NCBI GenBank assembly: GCA_032433595.1
Contig: JASWJB010000061.1
Span: 1 to 64,000, forward strand
Source: Conoideocrella luteorostrata
Lineage: Eukaryota; Ascomycota; Sordariomycetes; Hypocreales; Clavicipitaceae
DNA: 64,000 nucleotides
Reading direction: 5' to 3'
Shown here one piece after another: positions 10,840 to 23,378 of this stretch (position 1 is the stretch's first letter; each line of letters starts with the position of its first letter). Both the position numbers and the translations under genes were made by a program. The notes under the pieces were generated by a model, which saw nothing but the letters and a program-made list of their open reading frames with translations, made no database searches and was not told where the DNA came from.

Positions 10840-11976
10840 TTGGTGGTGACTATATACCAAGATGGTCACGTCGAAATGCAAGCGAGCGTTATGTCTGCTC
10901 ACTTATTTTAACTAAGCGCGACATTCACTGGCCGTCGTGTCCGACGTTTTCCTGGGCCGTGGTTTGTCTAGGGTGGTGGCTCTGCAGCCGATCCCTCCTA
11001 CGGCCCGTTCTGCCAGGGTCGTGACATTATCACTTAATTCACTCGGCTCTCTTCTGAACGCACTGCAGCTCACAGTAGACGGATGCAATTCACGAGTCCA
11101 AGTCTATAGAGTATGCAGTCGAGACCATTATCTCCATCGACCGGGTTCAGAATCCTCATTGTGGGAAAGTGTAGTTAAGAGCACCCATAAGTGGTCATTC
11201 CGTACTGCAATAGCACGCTCTTGAGCAGCACATATCCGTCGCAACGCAATCTGTGTTTGCGCGTGCTACATCCTTCACCTCAGGCTAGTACGACGTCGTA
11301 CGGACCAGGTGGTGACTAAATGTGGCTCGGTACTGTGCGATACACGCTCTACTGCGTATTGCACTGGGAGCTAATTTTGGCTGTTCAGTGCTAAACCGCA
11401 AAATTGGCTAGTGTTACAGTTGCCTAGAATTCGTTATGTAGGTTGGGTGCAGCTGCCTCATGGTAAATAAACGGTATTAGCCACAATTTGTCGGTGCATG
11501 GTCCGTGCCTGTAATTAATAAAGATAGTGAGGGCGGACAGGAGTTTCGGTCGAGAGTAGTGTAATTCTTCTGTATCAAGGCTTCCCAATTGTCACATAAA
11601 ACAAACATGCTCTAATTGCATAGTAATTATAATATGTGAGTGACAACAGTGCTATTTCGATCTCGTATGGGGGCCAGAGCTGTGCACGGCCTCGAGGCAT
11701 TTTCTTTTAGGCAGCCGCTCCAATTACGTCCACTGCCAGCGTCCTTCGGTTGATGACAACACACCGAACGGGGAAAGACCATGCTTGCAGCTGTTTTAGG
11801 GCGACCCCGCACCATTCAAATTCGCTCGTAACACCTGCCGAGTAGCACTCCTCTACCTGACGGAGTTAATATAACACAGACAGAAGGGAGGCTAAGAGAT
11901 CTATCAACCATCTGACTCCTAGCATCATCGCCGCCACATCCCAACCCATCATCGTACACACGCAGGAAAGAGCTAG
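10840..11976. other. Intergenic, no gene seen
   Basis: No supported gene. Near 11588-11643 a weak inverted repeat (TTGTCACATA ... TATGTGAGTGACAA) is present. The right end likely carries the promoter of the P450 starting at 11977. Confidence 0.4.
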
Positions 11977-13853
11977 ATGAGCATGGCTCTCACGTTGGCA
12001 ATCTGGAGCACATATTCTATTGTCACGATAACCCTCGGAGCTGTAGGTTTCATCTCTTTTTTTTAGCCCCGAAGACTGCACATCGTACGCGCTACCATTG
12101 TATGTAGATTTCCGCCTACGGAATATCACGAGCCATCTAGCTTCTCTATTTTCACCCACTCTCTCGCTTCCCCGGCCCTAGGCTCGCTGCGGTTTCCAAC
12201 GTCTGGTACGCATATCACTGGTAGGTTACCAAAAGTACGCACTCGTTTCGTGAATCAGGCAATAATTTCCGCTTGCAGGTTATCGGGAAGATGGCCATGG
12301 GCTGTTGAGGATGCCCTACGGAAATATGGGCCGGTCGTGAGAGTCGCGCCTCACGAGCTTGCCTTTTTCACCCCTCAGGCGCTCACAGGTACGCGCGGAA
12401 GCCATCTTTCAATCGACCGGCCGCTCATGCTGCATAGATATATACTCCCCGCACCACAAGAATATCGAGATTTTTGTCAAGACCAATTTCCAGAATCGTG
12501 GAAAAGACCTTGGTGGTCTTATCTGGGAGGAAGATCCGGTTCGACATCGTGAAGTCGCCAGGAAGCTGTCCCCGGCATTCAGTAGCCGATTTATCCGATC
12601 GCTGGAGCCCATAGTACACGAGTACATGGACTATTTTGTTACACAAATGAAGGATCTGGGTGCCGATTCCGCCGGCGTTCCGCTTGTGAGATGGACCAAC
12701 TGGCTGGCTATGGATATGTCAGCAGATCTGGCTTGGAACGAGAAGATGCACCAAATGAGAGACAGTATGATACTCTTCCCCATCTGGGTTATTGGACTTG
12801 ACGCTCCTTATCTATAAGACTGAGACTGACCGCGCTGTGCTCATAGGGAAGGATTCGGTCCATCTTGATGCCCTCCTCAGCTTCAATTCGTTTGCTACCG
12901 TCTTGCAAGTCTTCAAAAGATTTCCGCTCTTTAAGCCGCTGCAGTATCTATTTGCTCCATTCGGTAAGATCACAGTCTTTTCCCAGATAGAAAGAGCAAC
13001 CCGGAGTAGCGTCCTTCGGCGCATTGAACAGAGAGGCAAAACGGAACACGTAGATTATTTCGATCATATTCTACCAGTCGATGCTTCACTGCCCAGCAAT
13101 GAGCGTGAACTGGTGCATATAGGTTCTGTAGCACTGCAGGTAATGTTTGCTGGCTGGGGACCAATGGGCGATTTATTCTATGGCAGCCTCGTGCTTCTCC
13201 TCGAGCACCCCGAGTCTTACGCGGCCTTGGCTGCGGAGATCAGGCGATCTTTCTCAAACTATGAGGACATTGTACCAGAGGCGTTGTCGCACCTCTCTTA
13301 TCTCCATGCCTGTGTGGAAGAGACGCTTCGCATGCTTCCAAGCAACCTCACTGGGTTACCGCGCATAAGCCCAGGCGCTGCGGTGGACGGCCAATACATC
13401 CCCAGAGGGGTAAGCACTCCGGTCATGGCTCTTCAATTTTTACCCTTTACCCACGCCACACAGTACACATAAGAAGGTAGTTACTAATGACCATGAATTA
13501 AACAGACTCATGTGCAATCTTGCCTTTGGGCCCTAGCTCGTCATCCAAGCTATTTTCATGACCCACTCCATTTTCGACCGCAACGCTGGCTCCCGTCATC
13601 ACATGCAATGTACGACCCCGCCTTTTCTGGGGACCACCTGAAGAGTTTATTGCCATTCAGTCTTGGTCCAAGAAGCTGTCTTGGGCGAGAGATGGCATGG
13701 ATTCAGGGCAAGTTGTTCCTGGCCAAGGTGCTTTGGACTTTCAACGTGATCAAGGTGCCAAATCAATCTTTCGACTTAGAAACAACCCTGCTGCATTATG
13801 GCTTTTTTGAGAAGCCAGAGATATTTGCTAGATTTGTGCCATTGCAGAGATAA
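11977..13853 (+). CDS. Cytochrome P450 monooxygenase (CYP65-like)
   Basis: Six exons (11977-12042, 12141-12220, 12279-12388, 12438-12764, 12847-13409, 13506-13853) join in phase to 497 residues. Residues 1-22 are an ER membrane anchor, followed by the proline-rich hinge RFPGPRLAAVSN. P450 marks are the C-helix block DPVRHREVARKLSPAF, an I-helix AGWGPMGD (296-303) that departs from the usual AGxDT, the ExxR motif at Glu353-Arg356, the FRPQRW block and the heme loop FSLGPRSCLG with Cys440. The sequence resembles CYP65-type secondary-metabolism enzymes (annotated in databases as TRI11-like). The substrate is unknown. Its neighbour on the right is a broken MFS transporter, so the locus may be what is left of a small cluster. 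It appears intact apart from the atypical I-helix, which lacks the Thr usually used in oxygen activation. Confidence 0.85.
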
Positions 13854-14528
13854 CAAAGACAGCTTTTGAGCAGTGATACAAACTAATCAGAATCTAAGCG
13901 CTAGTCACATAGCTAACATATCTCCTGGCCTTTTCCTTTTGTCCTCTGTTTGCGATTCTATGACATAAATAGTAAATAAGTAATCATGTTCTGTGGAACT
14001 GAACATATGAGTCGTAACTTGTATTATGTATTGATATGATCTATCAGTTTGTTTCTTCGGCGCCGGGGTCGTCTTCTATCGGACTTCTATTAATGTAGTT
14101 TATATCTGCTACGTGTCATAAAACTATTGCTTTATAAGATGTCAAGAGCAATTTGACAACAGTGAAAATTGGCCAAAACAGAAGGATTGCATTGAATTAA
14201 CGACTAAAAATAACCAAAAGTGATGATGCTGATCTTGTTCCTTATCGAGTGGTATTTTATTGAGACGAGAATAGCTCCCCGCTCGGATAGTGAGACTTCC
14301 AGTATCAGACTAGAAACGAGTGGAAATGGGAGGCCTCCTGCTGGAGGCCTCACAGGCAGGAAGAAAAGGCATAAATTGAAGCATTCCGGCGGGTTCGTCA
14401 GACGAGGAATTCATCACTTTTCATCATCGATTATCGTCAGTTATCACAGTCATCAATTGAATCCAATCCATTACTACCAATTTCCACTGCCCACAATTGA
14501 TCATAGTGCTCATAACTGCAACGTATTT
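13854..14528. other. Intergenic, no gene seen
   Basis: AT-rich spacer between the convergent P450 and transporter relic. It contains a short perfect hairpin, GGAGGCCTCCTGCTGGAGGCCTC (in two pieces around 14330-14351). No coding sequence is supported. Confidence 0.4.
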
Positions 14529-16395
14529 TCACTCGCCTGCAAATCTATAGATACCTGACCACCAAGATCCCTCTGTTAGTTTATATATCACGTAGCTAGG
14601 CCAGAACGTGTGGGGACTCTCTGTATTGTACTGAAACTTGCTTCCCAAGTTATGTGTGTGCTCAAGGCTCCACACCCTACGGAGTCCCCGGTTTAGTCTT
14701 CCCGTTCTCCGCTTTTGGCTTCTGATTCTCCTTTTTAAGCCATAGTCCGTGACCAGATCCGTCCGAAGTGGAACATCCAACTCAAACAGGCAGGGCACCC
14801 ATGCAAAGCCTGTGAATGATATACCGGCAAACAAAACACGCTGAATAGCCTTTCGATAAAGGGCTCGTATCTCGGCCTGGATCGCAGGAGCAAAGCTTTT
14901 TACGAATTCTGCCGAGGCATGCTGATACGCACCACCACCCGCGAGGTGGCCCGCAGCAACGGGGTTCGACAAGGCTCCATCAGCGATCATGGTGTCCACA
15001 TAGTTACCAAAGATGGCTGCCGGGATTGCGACTCCCCACATGCTACCCAGGGTACGAATGAAGTTCCAGCTCCCCGTGGCAGCTGCTTGATCAGCCTCTG
15101 GAACTGAGACCTGGAAAGCTGGTAGCTGTGAGTTTAATAACAGTCCTGCGCCTATTGGAGCAGTGAACATGTAGGCAACCCATTCTCCAGTAGGAGAGTC
15201 TTCATTGAGGCGCGAGAATAGCCCCTGCCTGGAAATAAACAGGCAAGAAAAAGATTGACCAATAAATAACGGCAGTAAAAAGGAATGTGTTGATAGCGAT
15301 GATGGTGGAGGTACGGTTGGTGAACAGTTGCGGCGGCATCACGGGTTCAGCAGGAGCGAAACGACTAGCTTCAAAGGTGCCGAACAGAAAGAAACTCGCG
15401 AATCCAACAACCAGAGGTAATAAAGTGCGCCACGAAGACCACGGGTACCGAGTCTTTAAAGTGATAACATTTTAGTGTGCGGATATTTCATGAAAATCTT
15501 GTACAGGATTCCACAGCAACGGAGAAGCCATCGACGTGTGTATCGCACTTACACCAGCGTACGTCAGGGATGTCAGCATCGAGGTCGTGCGCCAATCAAA
15601 ATACCGTGTCCTACATGATCAATGCTCTTAATTCGGGTCCATATGGAGGTATCGCGCCGATGGTTCACGTGAAGGAAAAAGAACATGACAATGAGCGAGA
15701 TGGCTCCGATTGGCAGATTAATGTAAAATGTCCAGCGCCAGGAGATGTTGTCGACAATGACGCCACCAATGAAACCACCCATTGTAGTACCGATGCTGTA
15801 GATGAGCAAAACGATAGCAATATAATTTCCACGATGTCGTAAGGGTACAAGATCAGAAACGATTGTATCTGTGCCGTCTTCTCATTAGCAAATTGAAACT
15901 GTCCTCGTAAAAAAAGGACAAAGCCATGTTATTAGAGCCAGCAACAGCTCGCGATTGGTGATATACTTGTGTCTTTCATATTTCATATCACATACCGTAC
16001 GCCACTAAAACACCTCCAGACCCAACGCCTTGAACAGCGTGACCAGCGATTAATGACGAAGCATTGTTTGCACTGCCACAAATGCCAATGCCACTGCCCA
16101 GCATGAATACGGATATGACAGATAGGGTTATCCAACGGCGGCCAAACAGGTTGAATAGCTGGCTAAGAAATGGCTGAAAAGCTGCACTTGCGAGAAAGAA
16201 AGCATTTGTGAGCCAGATCCAGTCGTCCCTAAGGGGGAATTCGGCTAAGATGGCCGGCGCTGCTGTGGTCAGCACTGCGTTTTCGAGGGCTGCAAGCCAT
16301 ATCATAATCCCGAGGCCGGCAATAATTACCCAGAAATTAAAGCTATGCTGAAACTCTTGAGGATTTGATCTTCCCGGACTCTCTGGTTGGGTCAT
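14529..16395 (-). pseudogene. MFS transporter pseudogene (DHA14/TRI12-like)
   Basis: Starting at the ATG at 16395, exon 1 (to 15996) encodes TMs 1-4 with GRRW and GVGSGG blocks typical of 14-TM drug:H+ antiporters. Exon 2 starts at 15868 (VSDLVPLRHRGNY, then the motif C region). Two lesions follow. Near 15586-15590 a single base is missing, so the frame switches between the HGILIGA and SMLTSLTYAG blocks. Near 15211-15230, right after the FFLPVYFQA block, the sequence jumps to the SRLNEDSPTGEW block in another frame, and the 60-70 residues that normally lie between are absent. The C-terminal part (to 14529) is otherwise well preserved, so the damage is probably recent. A sequencing error could explain the first lesion but not the second. 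Confidence 0.8.
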
Positions 16396-16589
16396 GGCCG
16401 CCGAGTTTCCTACGCCTCTCCCCAAGGAGCATGGAGCGAGTCACGTGGTCACCTTTCAGCTACGATATTTATACGGCGATATCGAGCCTCCCACCTTGAC
16501 TTGTTTTCTTCTTCTTATAGACATACAGACACAGACTTATTGAATATATTACAAGTTAAAGCAGTTGATCTAGATCACTCGCACAGCCG

Positions 16590-17293
16590 CCCCCCTGGGC
16601 AACCCACACCGCCCAAGCTCCTCAACCCCAAGTACACGGTCGCGGAGGGTCAGACTTTTACTTTCAAGTTCAGCGGCTGCGAAGGCGTTTGTACCATTGC
16701 TATTAGGAACAAGGACAACCCCAAGGATGTGAAGATCATTACTTGTAAGCTCTTTGACCTAGCATGTGCTGGCAATATGAAGTCCCGCTAGTGATGTTAG
16801 CTGATTACTTATCAATGTAGCCGACGCTTCCGGTAGTTCCCTCGACTGGACCCCCAAAGAACTCGGTTCTGACACCTATAACATTAGAATCACCAACAAC
16901 GCCAGCAATCAAAACAAATACGCCGGTCCGTTTGACTACAAAGGAATCGGTCCTCCTGGTCCTAGTACCTCTGGCGCCAGCACCACTCGTCCCTCTACTA
17001 AATCCTCTATCAAGACCACGTTAGCTCCCAGCAGCGCCAAGACTGACAGCACCGTTACGTCTGCTGTGACTAGCAGCGCCGGCAGCGCGTCTGCAACTTC
17101 TGCCCCTACTACCACAGCCGGTGACAGCAACGACACATGTCTGATGTTACAATTTGTTATATTCAATAAACTAACACTTTGTAAAGCCAAATCCACTTCC
17201 ACTAGTAGCACAACGATCCCCAACGCCGGTGTCCGTGCTTCTCCCTTGGCCCTCGTTGCTGGTGCGGGCGCTGCTTTCGCCTTCCTCGGATGA
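16590..17293 (+). CDS. Kre9/Knh1-like Ser/Thr-rich GPI-anchored protein (5' incomplete)
   Basis: The reading frame around 16590-16744 and exon 16821-17138 encode a Kre9/Knh-type Ig-like domain (KLLNPKYTVAEGQTFTFKF, a Cys-x3-Cys pair in SGCEGVCTI, then SLDWTPKELGSDTYNIRIT). A Ser/Thr-rich stalk follows, and the last exon (about 17188-17293) has a GPI-type C-terminus (Asn-Ala-Gly site plus the hydrophobic tail LALVAGAGAAFAFLG). The last intron (about 17139-17187) has a clear CTAAC branch site but an unusual GTCTGA donor. The sequence is open in frame without splicing too. No signal peptide or convincing start ATG lies upstream before the divergent transporter relic, so the 5' end is lost or in an exon I cannot see. 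Family members are cell-wall proteins linked to beta-1,6-glucan assembly. Confidence 0.65.
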
Positions 17294-19418
17294 AATAAGC
17301 GGGATGGCAGCTTTTTATTGAGTACGAACAGACCAATGGGTCCAACATGGCAAGACTCTTCTAATGCTTTATTCTCCACTCCAGCTTGTTTTGTGTGTCG
17401 CAACTCATTTGGGTCTGATCCGCAGACTGCCTATTCGGGAACCTTCTGGAAGCTCACATATATGATATGAGACAAATGTGTAATCTTGAAAGGCAGTGTA
17501 CACACTCTTGATTTCACGACTACGTAAGCGGTAATTTTGGTTAGGGAGGGATTCCGTGTGCAGTGGGTGGTGAATTAAATAGTAAAGCAGAACGCAGGTG
17601 TCTGCTCCGTGTAGGCGACTTCGTGGACAGAAGAGGCTATTCTATGGAGGTCTGGATTTGCAGAATTCCTGACCTGTACTTAGTGTCACTCCAGAATTGA
17701 TGTTATAATCACCAAAATATGCTCTTCCTACAACTTCCGTGCTCAACAACATGTTGTGCTTTGATCAGTAGTGGCAGTGTCCAAGGCAAAGGCAATACCG
17801 TGTGCGCCGTCTGTTTCTCTGTCGAATCACGACTTTCGTAGGGCTTTCAGTTAGTTTCTTGGCAGTTTATTAAAGATCTTGGCTAGTATAATCTAATACA
17901 TCATACGATGCCTGAACAAACAGCTAGCGTAGAATGCCCCTCAGCAAAACGCCGCTCAGAGCAGACCTGGTCATGGCCAATCGAAGAACACCGAGTGTCA
18001 TTTCCTTGTTCTCTAGAGTCGCAGTGATGGCTGCACTCGTGGCAGATGTCATATGAGTTGCTATTTCTTTTCGTCTTTCCTATCACTCAGTTGACAAAAG
18101 TCTACTCCTCTGCGGCTGCTTCATCCCCGCCAAGAGAGAATGGATCCCATGCGCGCAGAGTTCATTCTTTCTCGGATGAGACGAGGCGTCTTACCCCAAA
18201 GAAACCTGACCTGATGCTGATCAACTTCGCACACAGAACGGAGGAATAAGACAATGTAATCGCCATCTGCAGGTTTATATACCGACTCTAAAATTCGGAA
18301 TGGTTTCGGCGTCTCTAACCCCTCATAGAGGGAATGAGATGCCCCGCAGGCAAATATGGAGACGACAGCTTGACGCAAAATGCGCGACCGAGCAAAGATG
18401 AAGCCTATTTAGGAGCTTGGTTATTCTCCCCGCTATGTATCTAATTCTATGCGCATTTTTCCTTTTATTGTCTATTGCTGTTGTTGGTGGGACGTTTTTG
18501 GGGCGCTGGTGGCAATGGGACGGGGCGCCTTATAAGCGTGAAGATGCCGACGGTGTAAGACTTGGTCCAGAAAGCGCGCTCTCAACGTGGGTCAAGTGAT
18601 AGCGATGGGTGCATGCTCTGTCCTGCAGTCGGAGTACCAGGATTGACCCCAGGCCGTCGACTGGACGGAGCAAATGTTACAGATTCAGACTCTTCTTTCG
18701 CCAGCCACGTGCATCTCTTGTGGGCAGTCCAAACGATAACGAACGAACGACCAAACGAGCAGCAGGGGCTTAACGAGTACGAACAGCGCCCCATTAGCGC
18801 ATTGAGCCGCTGACGGTTCCGGTTCCGGCGAATACCCGTTTAGGCTCGTGCCGGTTGCGTGCCAGATAAACGACCTAATGGCGGCCCTAGAACGGAGTGG
18901 CTCCAGTACGGGTTGCAACAGTAAGGCTACTAAGAGTACCAATTTGCCCCTACTAGTGTCTTGCTTTGGGCGTAGTGGGGTCTTTACCAGTTTCTGTTTC
19001 ATACTTCATCAGTTAGCTCACAACGTGCCTCATCCCGTGTCTTTTAGTGGCACCAGCAGTACGGAGTAGTAGTACTAGCTAACTAGTGATGTTGCATCCA
19101 GTCGAACAGACCAGCCAGGATCTCCCAGTCTGTCCTGCGGCGCTCCGCATCAGCCTTCCCAGAACATCAAATTTGCGGTGTATCACAGAGGCTATTTTGC
19201 GTACTACAGTTCGGTGTTGGGGGGACAGAATACAGAGCGTTAGTACAAGCTGGGTTAGCCACCAGCGTCGTCATCATAGTAGACATTAATATATGGCTGG
19301 GCCCTGAACGAAGAAATGAAGCAAACAAAAAAAAAAAAAGGTAAATCGTATTGAATACACGTTGGTGGGTTAGTAAAGGGAACAACCCAAGCAACAAAAA
19401 AGTCAAACCACTTGCTCG
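17294..19418. other. Long gene-poor stretch
   Basis: About 2.1 kb without a supported gene. A short frame at 18435-18599 (+) starts with one hydrophobic segment (MYLILCAFFLLLSIAVVGG) and could be a small membrane peptide or a relic. A poly-A run lies at 19327-19339. The TACGGAGTA repeat occurs near 19059. Confidence 0.45.
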
Positions 19419-20753
19419 CTAATTACCCTCGTCTTCGTGAAATTGTGACTCTTCCAATCGTGCTTGTGGCATAATCAAGCTCCATGCCTTCTCAAGCGCC
19501 ATGTTGTCAAATGCAACATCGGGATGACCCTCCTTGTCTTGCCACACACTGCCCGTCTTTTTGACATCCGACCAGCCATCCATGTTAATTTCGCCCTCGG
19601 TCTTCCCGCCGTTGATATCGCTATTAGCGCCGCGTTCTTTCATGCCGATGTTGTTGGCATATTCCCACTGGGCAAAGACTGTGGGCAGGACACTGTAGAC
19701 GATCAAGTCGCCGGACAGGGTCATGCGGCGCATCAGCAGGTCCACGGGATTATCGAGGTCAACGGCAGAGCGGAGGAGAAGTTTGGCGGCACCGGTCTGG
19801 CTGATTGCGTACGCGGTGGTGCATACAATACCGCCGGATAAGCGGACGACCCGTTCGTGGCCCATTTTTGTGCCGAAATAGTCCTTTCCCTCCGGAACGT
19901 GCTCGTCTGGGTACGCGAGTTTTTCCTGGCTGTTGACGCTGGATTCGAAACACTGGCCTAGGGATAGCATATCCCAGTGTGCGGAGTGCCACGGATCATC
20001 ACGATTGGGTTGGAGAGGGTGGGTTGATGATGGCTCCGGAGCGGCCTGCGCGGCATTCCACCTCCCGTCGTGAATGGGTTTAGAGTTGCGCTGGTCGAGG
20101 AGGCGAGTGAAGTGCACGTTCAAGTTGGTCATGATATCTCGCACGTTGACATCCCATGCAGCGTCGGATTCAATAATGAGGACGGCTGGAGACTTGTCGC
20201 GAAGCATTTGAGACCAGATCTAGAAAAAGGTCAGGACGGACGCACTCCCACTTGTCAGCGATGGCGGGAAGAGACTCACATTAGCATGCGCTCGCCAACA
20301 ACCTTTTTCTCCGTCCCTGAGAACGCCCAGCCGGTGGGTTGGTGGCATGCCTTTGTCGTGAATGTCCTTGGCCTCGACGCCAGGCACTTCGACAATGTCC
20401 AGTCTGGACAGATAGGCTTGCAGGGTCGCAGCATCCAAACGGTCGAATCGATTCTTCAGGTTGATAAATTGAATAGACGAGAAGCCCAGCGTTGAATTTC
20501 CAGCCGCCTCAAGGGCACTAGGCTGATGACTTGAGACATGTTCGGTACTTGTGCCGTGCTTACTCGACGTCTTTTCTCGGAGGAGATCTTTCGTTTGTCG
20601 GTATACGGTTGAATGAAAATCGAAAACTAAGAAGCTGGTGACAATAAATATGACAGCCACCAAGACGAATATTCGAAATAAATGACCCGACCGGCCGGAG
20701 GTGCCGGTTAATATGGTGGTGAGCCATGTAGGCTGCGGCAAGTTGCGTAGCAT
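19419..20753 (-). CDS. Glycosyltransferase family 25-like type II membrane protein
   Basis: Exons 20280-20753 and 19419-20219 (60-bp intron, GTGAGT...TTTCTAG) give 424 residues. An uncleaved TM anchor (FRIFVLVAVIFIVTSFLVF) near residue 35 places the enzyme in the Golgi or ER lumen. GT25 marks are the opening motif FINLKNRFDRLDA, a conserved GCWRAH block before the intron, the acidic LIIESDAAWD block after it, and TTAYAISQTGAAKLL with the DLLMRR segment further on. Family members transfer galactose or related sugars. The donor and acceptor here are not predictable. The start ATG at 20753 is the first true ATG before the anchor; upstream in-frame starts are non-ATG. It appears intact. Confidence 0.82.
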
Positions 20754-23241
20754 TCTTGGCAGCCTGGACCGGGTGACGCGGACAGACCTTTCGAGTGTGA
20801 AAAGATGGAGGGGGAAAAAAAAAAGGGGGGCCTTCAACCAAAAACAGGAAAATGACGATTAAAATGCAGAGAAAACAGAATCAATGAATGTCGAAGCTCC
20901 GCAGATTGGGTGTCCTATCTCATTGCACAGCACACAGCAAAATACAGCATGGCGGTGCCGCAGTGAGTGATTGGGCACAAAGGGCGCTGTCCAGGCAGCA
21001 TCACTTTGAGGAAAAAGAAAAAGGACGGGTGACGTTTTATTAAGCACATGGAAGCTAGCCATAGTGAAACCGGCCTCGTATCTTGTTTTAGCGGCTGACT
21101 CAAAGCGGGCTCATCCAAAGCTATTTTCTGTCAGATTGGACGGCGCCGTGCGTGCATTGGCAGGGCTGCTGTGGGTGGATTAGTTACACAGCCGCCGTGT
21201 GTGGGATTACGGAGTACTGGTACACGGATACCGGGTGAAGGATTACCTGGTCTGGTGTCTGGGCCTGAGGCAGGAATCTGGGACAAGGCTGTGTTAGCTA
21301 ATAGGGGTGTCAATAGGGGGGATTGGACGGGGACGTCAGAAGAGGATTTATTTAGGATTTCTGTATCCATAATCATCGCAACATTGCCCCAACCAACAAT
21401 GCGGCGGAAATAGAAGCGCGGCGCAGTGCCGCTATAAGATGATCAGATTGTTACTCCGTACGGAGTAGATTGCTACATGTTTTGCCGGAGGCCATGGCTT
21501 GATAGATTTGTTCTCTTGACTCTCCGATCCGCGATGAAGAGCTGGCTGGATCTTCCAACTTCGGAATTCGCAGCACCAGGACCAACAGGATGGACCAGCT
21601 AACTTGTGGAGCAATTGTATGACCACTTTTATGCTGCGACGGGGCTGGAGCATTCATCCTAAAAGCTATTGGTCAGCATGACTCAGGGGGATCGCGCCAA
21701 GGCAACACCAACAATGATGTTTTTTGTGGTTCACTAATGAACTAGTTAGAGCTCGCGGACGGAGGATTGAGAGAGCGACCTTCGCACTCTGTCCAGCCAT
21801 CAGCCAGAACGACCCCTGCTCTCCTTTGAAAAAATAGTTCGGCCACCGCCCCATCCGGACAGACTAGGCTCGCGGCTGAGCGCCCGATATATTACGCAGA
21901 CCCATCTTTCACACAAATACGAGCTAATTATTACTCGCCGTTTGGCACCTGGCAGCGCCACCGTCATTCTCACGCCCCACTGATGACAGCGCTAATATGT
22001 CAACATGCATGGGCATCATCCAAGAGCATCCCACCACGTCGTCGCTGTGGCCAGATTTTATTTGAAAAGCTGGTGGGCCTCCGCTTCCAGTTTATTTTAT
22101 TTAAGAGTCTCGAATGCACACATCTCTGTACGGGATATAGAGAGGACACGGATCCGTCGCCGAAGACTTGTAGCACTTATGGCAGCTGTTGACTGGGGTA
22201 AATCCGTCAAATTGATACCGGGCAGGAATTCGAGGCGACAGGTCTTTCAAGTTGATCCGGTCAGGTACCGAGTGGTCAAGCAGCTCCTCAAGGGAGACGT
22301 CGTCACTCGCATGCACTCCCGCGGCGCATATGAGGAAGGCCAATAGACTGCTCACAACTAGGGTCGAATCACGAGTGTAAAGAATCGATAGTCGGATTCA
22401 GCCAACTTGTGAGCGAACCACACACGAAACTACACGATTAATGGCTTCTCGGGGTCGTTACCCCTGTTTTGCATATGTGACGAGTGCGCCACCTGTGTGT
22501 GAATGGCCGCACGCAATATGGCCGTCTTTGCTGATCGTTTTTCATCTGTCGTGGACTTTACGGGCAGCATTATCCAGCACCCCGTTTTGTGGTTAAGTGG
22601 CTACCTGATACCGGGTAACCATCTGCCATGGTAATTTACTCAGTAATTGACTCAGTAAGCATGTAAAGCTAGCTAGCTACGATCCCGGGCTGCGCGGCAC
22701 TATACGGAGTACGGAGTACGGAGTAAATTGAAGCTTATTCCTAGACTTGAGTGGGCCGCGAGAGCTAGCTTGAGAAAATTCGCCTCTTCTCCTCCCCGCC
22801 GGGCGATATAGCTATCAATTTTGCCCTCAGAGTTAGCGGGAATGTACCAAATTAATAACGCATCTTATCTCAAGAAATCCTGTGATTGTGCGAGGTCTTG
22901 TGATATATTTTGCAGCTGTGGCGCTGAAATTTGTGGTGCTACCGGCGTGGCCGGACCGTCCTCTTCGCCTTGCAAATTTGCAGTGGAGCCCGACATCGGA
23001 CCCTGACATGCGCAAGCCATACAAAAGGGTGCTGGATAACGCTGCCCGACTTTAATTGAATCCCTCAGACTCTTGGGAATCCCATAATTCGCAGCAAACA
23101 AATAAGAATATCATTTCTGAAGATAACGCATGCGTGAATTTGCGTCGCAATCCATGGTGCTTGGAGGTGGTGAAAAATAAGATCAGCAGGAAATTTGTGG
23201 GATCAAGGACATCGCTAAACGCTAGAGACGACCATCTAGCC
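20754..23241. other. Long gene-poor stretch
   Basis: About 2.5 kb without a convincing gene. A minus-strand frame at 22101-22355 looks like a small secreted Cys-containing peptide (hydrophobic leader ending in GVHA, four later Cys), but it begins with GTG and no ATG is in frame, so it is probably a relic. Full TACTCCGTACGGAGTA palindrome at 21452-21467, and a tandem triplet of ACGGAGT at 22704-22724. Confidence 0.4.
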
Positions 23242-23378
23242 AAGGTGTCGACAAATTAATCGAGACATTCGGGGCGGCGGGAGAGCGGCCCGATGTCTCG
23301 ATTAATCTGTCAGGCTCGTGGCCATCCACACGCACTCTGCGTCTGACCTAGATGTCTCGATTAATTTGTCGACACCTT
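23242..23378. repeat. 137-bp inverted-repeat element
   Basis: Two 27-bp arms, 23242-23268 (AAGGTGTCGACAAATTAATC and onward) and 23352-23378, are perfect reverse complements. A third partial copy of the right arm (one mismatch) lies at 23293-23311, suggesting a nested or shortened version. There is no coding content. It is MITE-like. Confidence 0.85.

Noticed and set aside
11977..16395. A trichothecene-type cluster, because a TRI11-like P450 and a TRI12-like transporter are adjacent
   Set aside because: No terpene synthase or other pathway genes are present, both families are broad, and the transporter is broken.
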